A stretch of DNA of 64,000 nt from Seongchinamella unica. Lineage in GTDB: Bacteria; Pseudomonadota; Gammaproteobacteria; Pseudomonadales; Halieaceae. The stretch covers positions 629,231-693,230 of the forward strand of contig NZ_SMSE01000003.1 in NCBI RefSeq assembly GCF_004354085.1, read 5' to 3'. Of the stretch, positions 6,868-14,819 are shown piece by piece (position 1 is the stretch's first letter; each line of letters opens with the position of its first letter). Position numbers and translations under genes: made by a program. The notes below the pieces were generated by a model. The model was not told where the DNA came from, did not search any database, and saw only the letters and a program-made list of their open reading frames with translations.

Positions 6868-8040
6868 TCAGGCGTCACCGCCAAACAAATCACGGGTATA
6901 GACTTTGTCAGCCACATCCTGAAGCTCCGGATGCTGGCGATTTGTGACTATCAACTCGCTTCGCTGCTTGAACTGACCCAGGTCGATCAATACTTCCGAG
7001 CCAAAGAAGCTGGCCTGCGCCAGGGTGGGTTCATACACCAGTACCTCCACCCCCTTGGCCTTGAGGCGCTTCATCACCCCCTGCATGGAGGAGGCGCGGA
7101 TATTGTCTGAGCCCTCTTTCATCACCAGTCGGTAAATGCCCACCAATTTGGGTTTTTTCGCCAGAATGGCATTGGCGATAAAGTCCTTGCGGGTGGAATT
7201 GGCATCCACAATGGCCTGGATAAGGTTGCTCGGCACGTCGGAGTAGTTGGCCAGCAGTTGCTTGGTGTCCTTGGGCAGGCAGTAACCGCCGTAACCGAAG
7301 GATGGGTTGTTGTAGTGGGTGCCGATGCGCGGGTCCAGCCCTACACCTTCAATAATGTTGCGGGTATCGAGGCCGTGGGTTTCGGCGTAGCTGTCCAGTT
7401 CGTTGAAGTAGGCCACGCGCATGGCCAGGTAGGTGTTGGCAAACAGCTTGATGGCTTCGGCCTCGGTACTGCCGGTATGCAGTACGGGTACGTCTTTCTC
7501 TTCAGCGCCCTGCAAAAGCAATTGAGCAAACTGCTGGCCCCGCTCGCTGTTATCGCCCACCACAATGCGCGAGGGGTGCAGGTTGTCGTAAAGGGCCTTG
7601 CCCTCGCGCAGGAATTCCGGGCTGAAGATGATGTTGCCCTGCCCGCTCTGCTCCCGCAACTGCCGGGTGAAACCCACCGGAATGGTGGATTTAATGACGA
7701 TGGTGGCAGCCGGGTTAATGCGGCTGGCGTCTGCCACCACCGCTTCCACGGTGGAGGTATCGAAATAGTTTTCAACCGGGTCGTAGTTGGTGGGGGTGGC
7801 TACCACCACGTAGTCGGCGTTGTTGTAGGCCAGCTCTTTGTCGGTAGTGGCAATGAGGTTGAGGGTTTTCTCGGCCAGGTAGTGGCTGAGCTCGGGGTCT
7901 TCCACGGTCGGTTCGCCGCGGTTGATTTGGGCCACGCGCTCGGCGTTGATATCCAGGGCCACCACTTCGTTGTGCTGGGCCAGGAGCACGGCGTTGGCCA
8001 TGCCTACGTAGCCGGTACCTACCACTGCGATTTTGGTCAT
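6868..8040 (-). CDS. ugd: UDP-glucose 6-dehydrogenase
   Basis: 390 residues; oxidises UDP-glucose to UDP-glucuronate with two NAD+, supplying an acidic sugar for the polysaccharide. The N-terminal Rossmann domain has GTGYVG at residues 8-13. The catalytic-cysteine segment [11 protein letters not shown] is at 248-258 (Cys254). The C-terminal UDP-binding domain contains [16 protein letters not shown]. Length and motif order match the short bacterial Ugd class. A related UDP-sugar dehydrogenase specificity cannot be excluded. It follows gmd with a 7-base gap, in one transcription unit with the fucose genes. The toxin-antitoxin island begins just downstream. Confidence 0.92.
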   Translation of the reverse strand: MTKIAVVGTGYVGMANAVLLAQHNEVVALDINAERVAQINRGEPTVEDPELSHYLAEKTLNLIATTDKELAYNNADYVVVATPTNYDPVENYFDTSTVEAVVADASRINPAATIVIKSTIPVGFTRQLREQSGQGNIIFSPEFLREGKALYDNLHPSRIVVGDNSERGQQFAQLLLQGAEEKDVPVLHTGSTEAEAIKLFANTYLAMRVAYFNELDSYAETHGLDTRNIIEGVGLDPRIGTHYNNPSFGYGGYCLPKDTKQLLANYSDVPSNLIQAIVDANSTRKDFIANAILAKKPKLVGIYRLVMKEGSDNIRASSMQGVMKRLKAKGVEVLVYEPTLAQASFFGSEVLIDLGQFKQRSELIVTNRQHPELQDVADKVYTRDLFGGDA

Positions 8041-8047
8041 ACCCTTG

Positions 8048-9187
8048 TTACTCCTTGGGGGAGTTCACCTCATAGCCGCTGTTCAGCAACAGGCGGTTTT
8101 TGCGCGCTATCGCCAGATCCGAGGCGATCATCTCTACGATCATTTCATCCACGGTGGTGCTCGGCACCCAGCCCAGCGCGTTTTTTGCCTCGGTGGGGTC
8201 GCCCAGCAGGGTTTCCACTTCCGCCGGGCGGTAGTAGCGCTGGTCCACGGCGATGATTTTATCGCCTACCTTTACCGCGATGTCGTGGGCGGCTTTGTCG
8301 CTGTCGATCGCAGCCACCATGCCCACCTCGTCGGTACCGCTGCCCTCAAAACGCAGGGTGATACCCAGGGCCTCGGCGGAGCGCACGATGAAGTCGCGCA
8401 CGGAGATCTGCTGGCCGGTGGCAATCACAAAGTCACGGGCTTCTTCCTGCTGCAGCATCAGCCACTGCATCTCCACGTAGTCGCGGGCATGGCCCCAGTC
8501 GCGCTTGGCGTCCAGGTTGCCCATGTACAGGCACTGCTCCAGGCCCTGGCTGATATTGGCCAGGCCGCGGGTGATTTTGCGGCTGACGAAGGTTTCGCCA
8601 CGGCGCGGGCTTTCGTGGTTGAAGAGGATGCCGTTGCAGGCGTACATGCCGTAGCTTTCCCGGTAGTTCACGGTAATCCAGAAGCCGTAGAGCTTGGCCA
8701 CGCCGTAGGGGCTGCGGGGGTAGAAGGGGGTTTTCTCGGTTTGCGGGGTTTCCTGCACCAGGCCGTAGAGTTCGGAGGTGGAGGCCTGGTAGATGCGGGT
8801 TTTCTCGGTCAGGCCCAGCAGGCGCACGGCCTCCAGTATGCGCAGGGTGCCGATGCCGTCCACGTCGGCGGTGTATTCGGGCTCCTCAAAGCTTACCGCC
8901 ACGTGGCTCTGGGCGCCCAGGTTGTAGATCTCGTCCGGCTGCACCTGCTGGATAATGCGGGTGATGTTGCTGGTGTCGGTGAGGTCGCCGTAGTGGAGAA
9001 CAAAGTTGCGGTTTTCCGTGTGAGGGTCCTGGTAGATGTGGTCGATGCGCTCGGTGTTGAAGGAGGAGGCGCGGCGTTTTATGCCGTGGACCTGGTAGCC
9101 TTTTTCCAGCAGGAACTCGGCGAGGTAGGAGCCGTCCTGGCCGGTGATGCCGGTGATGAGGGCGGTGCGTTCGGTGTAGGGTTTCAT
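8048..9187 (-). CDS. gmd: GDP-mannose 4,6-dehydratase
   Basis: 379 residues of the extended short-chain dehydrogenase family. It converts GDP-D-mannose to GDP-4-keto-6-deoxymannose, the first step to GDP-L-fucose. The NADP-binding motif [12 protein letters not shown] is near residue 13. The catalytic Ser/Thr-Tyr-Lys set is in ASTSELYG and [10 protein letters not shown], and the substrate segment is [18 protein letters not shown]. It is paired with fcl upstream, which completes the pathway. The start at ATG 9187 gives the normal family length. Confidence 0.95.
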   Translation of the reverse strand: MKPYTERTALITGITGQDGSYLAEFLLEKGYQVHGIKRRASSFNTERIDHIYQDPHTENRNFVLHYGDLTDTSNITRIIQQVQPDEIYNLGAQSHVAVSFEEPEYTADVDGIGTLRILEAVRLLGLTEKTRIYQASTSELYGLVQETPQTEKTPFYPRSPYGVAKLYGFWITVNYRESYGMYACNGILFNHESPRRGETFVSRKITRGLANISQGLEQCLYMGNLDAKRDWGHARDYVEMQWLMLQQEEARDFVIATGQQISVRDFIVRSAEALGITLRFEGSGTDEVGMVAAIDSDKAAHDIAVKVGDKIIAVDQRYYRPAEVETLLGDPTEAKNALGWVPSTTVDEMIVEMIASDLAIARKNRLLLNSGYEVNSPKE

Positions 9188-9208
9188 GATTCTATTTCTT
9201 TATTGGGG

Positions 9209-9413
9209 GCGCTGGATCCCCGCCTGCGCGGGGATGACGAATATTTGGGGCGCTGGATCCCCGCCTGCGCGGGGATGACGATGTAACGCGCGGGGATGAC
9301 GATGTAACGCGCGGGGATGACGATGTAATGCGCGGGGATGACGATGTAACGCGCGGGGATGACGATGTAACGCGCGGGGGCGACGATGTAACGCGCGGGG
9401 GTGACGGTATAGG
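9209..9413. repeat. Two REP-like palindromes followed by seven 21-bp tandem repeats
   Basis: Two copies of a stem-loop with arms atccccgc and gcggggat (for example 9216-9223/9228-9235, repeated about 40 bases on) lead into a tandem array. Units of 21 bp begin gcgcggggatgacgatgtaa and run 9267-9287, 9288-9308, 9309-9329, 9330-9350, 9351-9371, 9372-9392 and a degenerate 9393-9413. The array appears to have grown from the right half of the REP element. It lies between gmd and fcl. Confidence 0.9.
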
Positions 9414-9416
9414 AGC

Positions 9417-10379
9417 TTAGTGGCGGGCATCGGTGATGTTTTCCAGATACCAGGTGTAGGCGTGTTGGAGGCCTGACTTCAGGTCGTATTTCGGTTTCCA
9501 GCCAAGGCTGTTGAGTTTGCTGCTGTCCATCAGTTTTCGGGGGGCGCCATCGGGTTTGCTGGTGTCCCAGGCGATGTCGCCGTGGAAGCCGGTGACTTCG
9601 GCCACGGTTTCCACCAGTTCCCTGATCGAGCAGTCGCTGCCGGTGCCCACGTTGATATGGCTGAGGCGGGGTTCAGTCACGGTGGCGTACTGTTCCCGGG
9701 GCAGGTTCATCACGTGAACGCTGGCGGCGGCCATGTCATCCACATGCAGGAACTCGCGCAGGGCGCTACCGGTGCCCCAGTTGGTCACGCTGCTGGCGTT
9801 GTTTGCCACCGCCTCATGAAAGCGGCGCAGCAGCGCGGGAATCACGTGGCTGTTCTGTGGGTGGAAGTTGTCGCCGGGGCCGTACAGGTTGGTGGGCATC
9901 ACGCTGCGGTAGTCGGTGCCGTGCTGGCGGTTGTAGCTCTCGCACAGCTTGATGCCGGCGATCTTGGCAATGGCGTAGGGTTCGTTGGTGGGTTCCAGGG
10001 CGCCGGTAAGCAGGGCCTCTTCCTTCATCGGCTGTGCCGCCAGCCGCGGGTAGATGCAGGAGCTGCCCAGGAACAACAGCTTGTTCACCCCGTGGGCGTG
10101 AGCCTGGTGGATAACGTTGCACTCCAGCATCAGGTTGTCGTAGATGAAATCGGCGGGGTAGGTGTCGTTGGCGTGGATGCCGCCGACTTTGGCGGCACAG
10201 AGGTACACCTCGTCGATGGCGTGGCAGGCGAAGAAGTTGGCCACGGCGGCCTGATTGCCAAGGTCCAGCTCGGCGCGGGAGGCGGCCACCAGCTCGATGC
10301 CGGGCTGGTCGGCCAGTTGCCGCATAATCGCAGAGCCCACCATGCCTTTGTGGCCGGCGACAAAAATCCGTTTTGTCAT
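9417..10379 (-). CDS. fcl: GDP-L-fucose synthase
   Basis: From the ATG at 10379 this is a 320-residue epimerase/reductase that makes GDP-L-fucose from the product of Gmd. The NADP-binding motif is GHKGMVG near residue 9, the catalytic serine region is FLGSSCIYP, and the Tyr-x3-Lys pair is in [27 protein letters not shown] is the family substrate segment. A frame-open upstream extension of 25 residues lacks family similarity, so the internal ATG is chosen. It is co-directional with gmd and ugd; the polysaccharide therefore probably contains fucose and glucuronate. Confidence 0.94.
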   Translation of the reverse strand: MTKRIFVAGHKGMVGSAIMRQLADQPGIELVAASRAELDLGNQAAVANFFACHAIDEVYLCAAKVGGIHANDTYPADFIYDNLMLECNVIHQAHAHGVNKLLFLGSSCIYPRLAAQPMKEEALLTGALEPTNEPYAIAKIAGIKLCESYNRQHGTDYRSVMPTNLYGPGDNFHPQNSHVIPALLRRFHEAVANNASSVTNWGTGSALREFLHVDDMAAASVHVMNLPREQYATVTEPRLSHINVGTGSDCSIRELVETVAEVTGFHGDIAWDTSKPDGAPRKLMDSSKLNSLGWKPKYDLKSGLQHAYTWYLENITDARH

Positions 10380-10457
10380 GCGCTGGTTTCCATCAATCGC
10401 TGGTTCAGTTAACGCGTATCTTACCCGATCGCGGGCGTTAAAAACGCCCGCCAACCC

Positions 10458-10793
10458 TCACCGGCTTGCCTTGTCCCGCTTGGCCACTTCCGCCCGCAAT
10501 TCCTCTATCTCCGCCTTGATCGCCTCGTAGTCGGCGATTTTACGCTGCAGGTAGGCGGCGGTGATGCGGGCCTTGGCTTTCACCCCGCGCGGGGTCAGCA
10601 GGTAGAGGTAAGCGGCCTTGTTGCTGGAGTTCTTGAAGTTCTGCGCCTTCACGTGGCCTTTTTCCACCAGCGCTTTCAGGCAGTAGTTGACCTTGCCCAG
10701 GCTCACGCCCAACTCGCGGGCAATGTCGCGCTGGGAGATGCCGGGATTGGCCTCCAGCAGGCGCATGATTTTGAGGTGGGCTTCTTCGGTCAA
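10458..10793 (-). CDS. MarR-like EPS-associated transcriptional regulator
   Basis: About 111 residues with a winged helix-turn-helix: residues 5-60 contain [20 protein letters not shown] followed by [19 protein letters not shown] predicted coiled-coil C-terminus follows ([20 protein letters not shown]). This matches the small MarR-type proteins regularly found in exopolysaccharide operons. No ATG lies near the expected start; TTG at 10793 gives the family N-terminus ([12 protein letters not shown]). It is the first gene after the ops element, so it would be the first gene reached by the RfaH-modified polymerase. Confidence 0.82.
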   Translation of the reverse strand: MTEEAHLKIMRLLEANPGISQRDIARELGVSLGKVNYCLKALVEKGHVKAQNFKNSSNKAAYLYLLTPRGVKAKARITAAYLQRKIADYEAIKAEIEELRAEVAKRDKASR

Positions 10794-10832
10794 GTTTGGG
10801 TTTGGGTCTATTGAGCCGTTGGATTCCGGAGT

Positions 10833-10860
10833 GCCGGACCACCGCTTTCGCGGGAATAAC
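10833..10860. repeat. Degenerate REP-like element
   Basis: The stretch with ggattccgg and ctttcgcgggaataacg resembles a decayed copy of the REP-like palindrome found elsewhere in the window. It lies upstream of the MarR-like gene. Confidence 0.45.
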
Positions 10861-10916
10861 GCAGTTTAGCGCGCGGATGACAGGGTTTAGCGCGGGGGTC
10901 ACGACACGGCTTCAGG

Positions 10917-10928
10917 CACGCTACCGCC
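10917..10928 (-). promoter_or_regulatory. ops element (RfaH recruitment site)
   Basis: The minus strand reads GGCGGTAGCGTG, identical to the 12-base ops sequence of Escherichia coli RfaH-dependent operons. It lies between the rfaH gene and the MarR-like gene, in the 5' leader of the marR-fcl-gmd-ugd unit and in the correct orientation. In the known mechanism, RNA polymerase pauses at ops and recruits RfaH, which then suppresses termination in long polysaccharide operons. The exact match, strand and neighbouring rfaH gene make chance unlikely. Confidence 0.88.
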
Positions 10929-10969
10929 CTACCCTGTCATTGGTCGGGCATCGGCGACGGCGCAAGCGC

Positions 10970-10992
10970 CTGCGTTCAACAGTTGAACGCAG
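10970..10992. promoter_or_regulatory. 11-bp perfect inverted repeat upstream of ops
   Basis: Arms ctgcgttcaac (10970-10980) and gttgaacgcag (10982-10992) are separated by one base. It is next to a smaller ggcgcaagcgcc palindrome. It lies about 40 bases upstream of ops in transcription order. No T-run follows on the minus strand, so it looks more like an operator or leader hairpin than a terminator. Confidence 0.4.
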
Positions 10993-11040
10993 GGCATTAA
11001 AACGTAAAAGCGGGGTGGGGTTCAAGCCGATGTGGCGTTT

Positions 11041-11547
11041 TTAGCCGGTGGACGCGCCCAGTGCATCCATGGGGAGGGAAATTTCGGTCACCCGGCCCAG
11101 CAGCTCGATGAGCAACAGGGCACGCTGCTCGCCGTCGGCCTGCTGGTACACCGCGGGCAGGCCGGCAAAGGGGCCGTCCAGCACCTGTAGCTTATCGCCG
11201 GGACGGTGCGGCCAGGCGGTGTCGTCACGCTCGCCGGTGGCGGCGTCCTCGGCCGCCCGCAGGTAATCGATCACCGCGTCGGGCACCGGGCGCAGCAGCT
11301 GGCCAAAGCGCACCAGGCCGGCAACGCCCACGGTCGAGCGCACCGGCGCCAGGCTCTGCACGCCGGTGTCCACCTGAATGAACAGGTAGCGGGGGAACAG
11401 GGGTTCGGTCACTTCTACCCAGCGGTTGCGGCGGCGCTTTTTCAGCCGGATGCGCGGCAGGTAGGCGCTGTAGTCCTGGCGCTGGAGCTGTTCCAGGGCC
11501 ACCGCTTCCTGGCGGGGCTTGCTTTGCACGGCGTACCACTGCTGCAT
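11041..11547 (-). CDS. rfaH: RfaH, NusG-family antitermination factor
   Basis: 168 residues. An N-terminal NGN domain (about 1-100) begins MQQWYAVQSKPRQEAVALEQ and contains EPLFPRYLFIQ. The C-terminal KOW domain has PGDKLQVLDGPFAGLPAVYQ. RfaH loads on RNA polymerase paused at ops and blocks Rho and intrinsic termination while recruiting ribosomes. It overlaps the wzc stop by one base (TGATG), so it is made with the export proteins. An exact ops site sits about 110 bases downstream, before the sugar-nucleotide genes. The length is close to the E. coli protein (162). Confidence 0.9.
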   Translation of the reverse strand: MQQWYAVQSKPRQEAVALEQLQRQDYSAYLPRIRLKKRRRNRWVEVTEPLFPRYLFIQVDTGVQSLAPVRSTVGVAGLVRFGQLLRPVPDAVIDYLRAAEDAATGERDDTAWPHRPGDKLQVLDGPFAGLPAVYQQADGEQRALLLIELLGRVTEISLPMDALGASTG

Positions 11548-13793
11548 CAGCCGGTTTCCCGGTTCTGGTAATAGTCACCGTACGGGTCGTGCCCGCTGCC
11601 GTAGTAACGGCTGGCTTTTCTGGCGTCGAACTGGGTCAGCACCACGCCGGCCAGGGGTTCATTGCTGCCAATCACGCTGGCCACCCCGCGCTGCGCCTGG
11701 GTGGCGGGGGTTGCATCGGCCTTCACCAGGTACACCACCGAATCCGCATAGGAGGCCAGTACCAGGCCGTCGCTGACCGCCATCACCGGCGCGGAATCGA
11801 GAATGATGCGGTCAAAGCGTTGTTTTAACTGCTCCAGGGCGTCCACAAAGCGGCGCGAGCTGATCAGCTCCAGCGGGTTGGGGGGAATCACCCCCGCGGG
11901 CATCACGCTCACCCCCAGTTCGTCCAGCCGCTCGATACACTCATCCAGCTCCGCCACTCCCGACACATAATGGGAAAGCCCCTTGTGGTTGGGGTCCAGG
12001 CCACACTTGCCAGCCAGGCTGGGGCGGCGCATATCGGCGCCAATCACCAGCACGTTTTCCATCTGGCCCATGGCCGAGGCCAGGTTGAGGGCGGTGGTGG
12101 ACTTGCCTTCGCCGGGCACGGTGGAGGTCACCACCAGCACTTTCAGCGGGCGGTCCGGGCTGCTGAGGAAAATACTGGTGCGCAGGGTGCGAATGCTCTC
12201 GGCGTACTGGCTCTGCGGCCGCTCCCAGACGTGCTCAAAAAAGCCTGCCTTGCCGTGCTGCTGCAGGGGCAAGGCTCCCAGCAGCGGCGCGTGCAGCTTT
12301 TCCTCCACCTCCTCCGGCCGCTTGATGGTGTTGTCCAGCATGTCCAGCAGAATGGCCACCCCACAGCCGAGCATCACACCCAGCACAAAGGCCAGGGTCA
12401 CGCTGAGGCGCTTGTTGGGCTTGATCGGCGCCGTGGGTACCAGGGCGCGGTCCACCAGCCGGGCGTGGGGCTTTTCAAAGCCGCCGGTTTCGCTCACGGT
12501 CTTCATGCGGGTAAAGAAGATGTCGTACAGCTCGCGGTTGGTGTTGACCTCGCGCTGCAGTTCCCGCAGGCGGAACTCGGTGCGGTTGAAGTCCTGGACC
12601 TCGCTCTTGCGCGTCTCCCAGGTGGCCTGCAACTGCTGCTCGTTGCGCAAGGCAACCTCGTATTCCCGGTTGATCCCCGACACCACCTTGCGCACTTCCC
12701 GGGCCAGGTCACTGTTGGCCGCCGCCAGGTCGGAGCGGGCGGCGATCATTTTCGGGTGTTTGGGGCCGTAACGCTTGCCCAGTTCGGCCACTTTGCGCTC
12801 GGCGGCCGACTGGTCTTTCTTGATGTCGCGAATCACCTGGTGCTGGAGCACGGCGGGTACGGTCATCAGTTCTTCGGTGCTGGCATTGCTCATGCCCTGC
12901 ACGTCTTCCTTGATGTTCTGCGCCTCGATACGGGCCTTGCGCGCTTCTTCCAGGCGCTGGGCCAGGCTGCGCAGCTCGTTGCTCCCCAGGCTGGTTTCGC
13001 CTTCCACCTCCACCAGGCCCTCGCTCTCGCGAAAGGCCTGCAAGGCCTGCTCAGACTCATGCAGCTTGCGCTTGAGGTCGTCCATGCGGCTGCTCAGCCA
13101 GTCGGTGGCCTGCAGGGTACCGGAGAGCCTCACTTCCAGGTCGGCGTCGATAAATTCCTGGGCCACCGCGTTGACGATGGTGGCGGCAAGTTTGGGGTCG
13201 GTGGACTCGAACGACAGGTAGGCGAGATAGCTATAATCCACCGGCTGCACGTCCAGGCCTCCGGCCACATAGCCGGTGACGCCCTGAATCGCCTGCTCTT
13301 CCTTTTCCGCCGCGGTGAGCTGCACCGGGGGGGCCTGTTCCCGCGCCGGCAACAGCGATGTCAGGCTGGAGCCAAAACCGCTCTCCTGCGCGTCTTCCTC
13401 ATCGGCGGCGAAGAAGGGGTGCTTGTGCAGCTGCAGTTTGCGCACCACGCGCTCGGCGAGGTGACGGCTCCTCAGGATTTCGAACTGGGTCTGGTAATAA
13501 TCGTAATCGCGGTAACCCATGGAGTAGACCTTCTCCACGTTAACCACGTTGGACTCCTGGGACTCCAGCACCACGGAGGCGGAGGCGCGGTAAACCGGCT
13601 CCAGGGTGTACACCCACAAGCCGGTGATGAGGGTCATGGCAAAGGCCAACCCGAGAATGCCCCACTTGTAGCGCAACACGGCGTGCAACAGGCGACCCAG
13701 GTCGATGAAGTCGTCATCCGTTGCCCCGCCCTGCCCGGGCCCGAAGCCCGGCTGGGGGGAAACCACTGTTTGCAGCCTGGTCTGGGTGTTCAT
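11547..13793 (-). CDS. wzc: Wzc-like polysaccharide co-polymerase and tyrosine autokinase
   Basis: 748 residues. The N-terminal Wzz-type chain-length domain has membrane spans near 45-63 and 463-484 with a long coiled-coil periplasmic part between. The C-terminal cytoplasmic BY-kinase has Walker A VPGEGKST (560-567), Walker A' VLVIGADMRRP (about 582-592) and Walker B RIILDSAP. The C-terminal tail carries a tyrosine cluster (RYYGSGHDPYGDYY, 729-742), the autophosphorylation site. It controls chain length and export together with the Wza-type protein encoded directly upstream. Stop and start codons interlock with both neighbours, pointing to one operon. Confidence 0.93.
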   Translation of the reverse strand: MNTQTRLQTVVSPQPGFGPGQGGATDDDFIDLGRLLHAVLRYKWGILGLAFAMTLITGLWVYTLEPVYRASASVVLESQESNVVNVEKVYSMGYRDYDYYQTQFEILRSRHLAERVVRKLQLHKHPFFAADEEDAQESGFGSSLTSLLPAREQAPPVQLTAAEKEEQAIQGVTGYVAGGLDVQPVDYSYLAYLSFESTDPKLAATIVNAVAQEFIDADLEVRLSGTLQATDWLSSRMDDLKRKLHESEQALQAFRESEGLVEVEGETSLGSNELRSLAQRLEEARKARIEAQNIKEDVQGMSNASTEELMTVPAVLQHQVIRDIKKDQSAAERKVAELGKRYGPKHPKMIAARSDLAAANSDLAREVRKVVSGINREYEVALRNEQQLQATWETRKSEVQDFNRTEFRLRELQREVNTNRELYDIFFTRMKTVSETGGFEKPHARLVDRALVPTAPIKPNKRLSVTLAFVLGVMLGCGVAILLDMLDNTIKRPEEVEEKLHAPLLGALPLQQHGKAGFFEHVWERPQSQYAESIRTLRTSIFLSSPDRPLKVLVVTSTVPGEGKSTTALNLASAMGQMENVLVIGADMRRPSLAGKCGLDPNHKGLSHYVSGVAELDECIERLDELGVSVMPAGVIPPNPLELISSRRFVDALEQLKQRFDRIILDSAPVMAVSDGLVLASYADSVVYLVKADATPATQAQRGVASVIGSNEPLAGVVLTQFDARKASRYYGSGHDPYGDYYQNRETG

Positions 13794-14332
13794 CAGAAGA
13801 AGGTATCCTGCACGGTGAAGATATCCCCCGGCTGCACCCGGTAATCCAGGTTGACCTCCTGCTCCCGGCGCGCCGGGTCATTGTCGGCAATCACCAGCAC
13901 CCGCTTCTTGTTGGCCCGCTCGGTAAAACCGCCCGCCAGGGAAATGGCCTTGCGCAGGGTCAGACCGGGCTGGAAGTCCACCCCGCCCGGGCGCTTCACT
14001 TCGCCGTTGACAAAGAAGGGGCGGTATTTCACCACGCTCACCGACACCCGGGGGTCAATCAGGTAATCCGGTTTCAGGCCGTCGCTGAGGGCCTGCTGTA
14101 CCTGGGCCGCGGTTTTGCCGGCCACGGTCAGCTCGCCGAGGAAGGGGTAGGATATCCGCCCGTTCTGGCCGACCAGCAGGTTTTCGAAGGTAAGGTCAGG
14201 CTCGCCGTAGACGTAAATGCGGATGGAATCCCCGGCGTTCAGGGTGTAGCCACCGGCCTCCTGGGCCTGCCCGACAGCCGCCAGCAACAGGGCGCTGAGC
14301 AAAAGCACACAGTGGGCGAATCCCTTGATCAC
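13793..14332 (-). CDS. Polysaccharide export protein, Wza/GumB type (short)
   Basis: 179 residues with an N-terminal signal peptide (FAHCVLLLSALLLAAVGQAQ), a Poly_export domain (YTLNAGDSIRIYVYGEPDL...) and an SLBB-type domain (FFVNGEVKRPGGVDFQPG, then LTLRKAISLAGGFTERA). It would form the periplasmic or outer-membrane end of the export channel working with Wzc. It is much shorter than E. coli Wza and has no lipobox Cys at the cleavage site, so it resembles the short GumB-like class, which may need a separate outer-membrane partner; the barrel encoded at 14820-16085 is the obvious candidate. GTG start at 14332, one-base overlap with wzc. Confidence 0.87.
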   Translation of the reverse strand: MIKGFAHCVLLLSALLLAAVGQAQEAGGYTLNAGDSIRIYVYGEPDLTFENLLVGQNGRISYPFLGELTVAGKTAAQVQQALSDGLKPDYLIDPRVSVSVVKYRPFFVNGEVKRPGGVDFQPGLTLRKAISLAGGFTERANKKRVLVIADNDPARREQEVNLDYRVQPGDIFTVQDTFF

Positions 14333-14344
14333 AGTTGTTGGGCC

Positions 14345-14809
14345 TCAATCACGCTCGGGTTGCAGGGCGGCAATGCGGGACTGAGCCAGTTCCAGCATAC
14401 CGGCGCCGCCGCTTGTTCGGGAGGCGTACTCTATCATTTCCAGCCAGCCCTGTCGGTAGGCGGGGCGCTGCTGCAGGGCCGCGTACTGGGTATCCACCGC
14501 CTGCTGGTTGAGGTCCAGTCGCTCGGCCATATCGGCGCTGAAAAATCCCCGCCACGACAGGTAATAGGCCTCCAGCGCCAGGTAATCCGGGTGTCGGGGC
14601 TGGTGCTGCCGCAACCGCGCCAGGTGGCTGCCCACCCGACCGATGGTGCTGTCTGTCGGCACATAGGTCTCGCGGCCCCAGAAGGAAAGCTCCACCTCGG
14701 TGGCGGCATAGGTCAGGTCAAGCAGGAAGGTGCGAGCACCGCCAGCGGCCATCCAGGCGGCTAGGATAATGGCCGGCAGGGCAAATAGGATTCGCGGGGC
14801 GCCGGCCAT
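14345..14809 (-). CDS. VpsP-like polysaccharide biosynthesis protein, tentative
   Basis: 154 residues: one N-terminal membrane span (about 8-25), then a soluble helical part with Trp/Tyr-rich segments (FWGRETYVPTDSTIGRVGSH, YLALEAYYLSWRGFFS, PAYRQGWLEMIEY) that resembles TPR-like helices. It sits between the outer-membrane barrel and the Wza-type gene in a tightly packed operon. Proteins of this size and position are called VpsP in Vibrio-type exopolysaccharide loci; the match is by context and general look, not by a known active site. It may help assemble the export machine in the periplasm. Confidence 0.5.
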   Translation of the reverse strand: MAGAPRILFALPAIILAAWMAAGGARTFLLDLTYAATEVELSFWGRETYVPTDSTIGRVGSHLARLRQHQPRHPDYLALEAYYLSWRGFFSADMAERLDLNQQAVDTQYAALQQRPAYRQGWLEMIEYASRTSGGAGMLELAQSRIAALQPERD

Positions 14810-14819
14810 GGGTCGTCAG

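Noticed and set aside
9209-9413. CRISPR array
   Set aside because: Units are directly adjacent 21-mers without spacers. The 39- and 79-bp arrays also lack unique spacers, and no cas gene is present.
9200-9430. Minus-strand frame giving repeated HPRALHR heptapeptides
   Set aside because: It is only the 21-bp tandem array read as codons; it disappears outside the repeat.
11970-13844. A 624-codon open frame on the plus strand opposite wzc
   Set aside because: It mirrors the high-GC coding strand of wzc, has no start context or family pattern, and is rich in Gly-Val-His-Gln as antisense shadows are.
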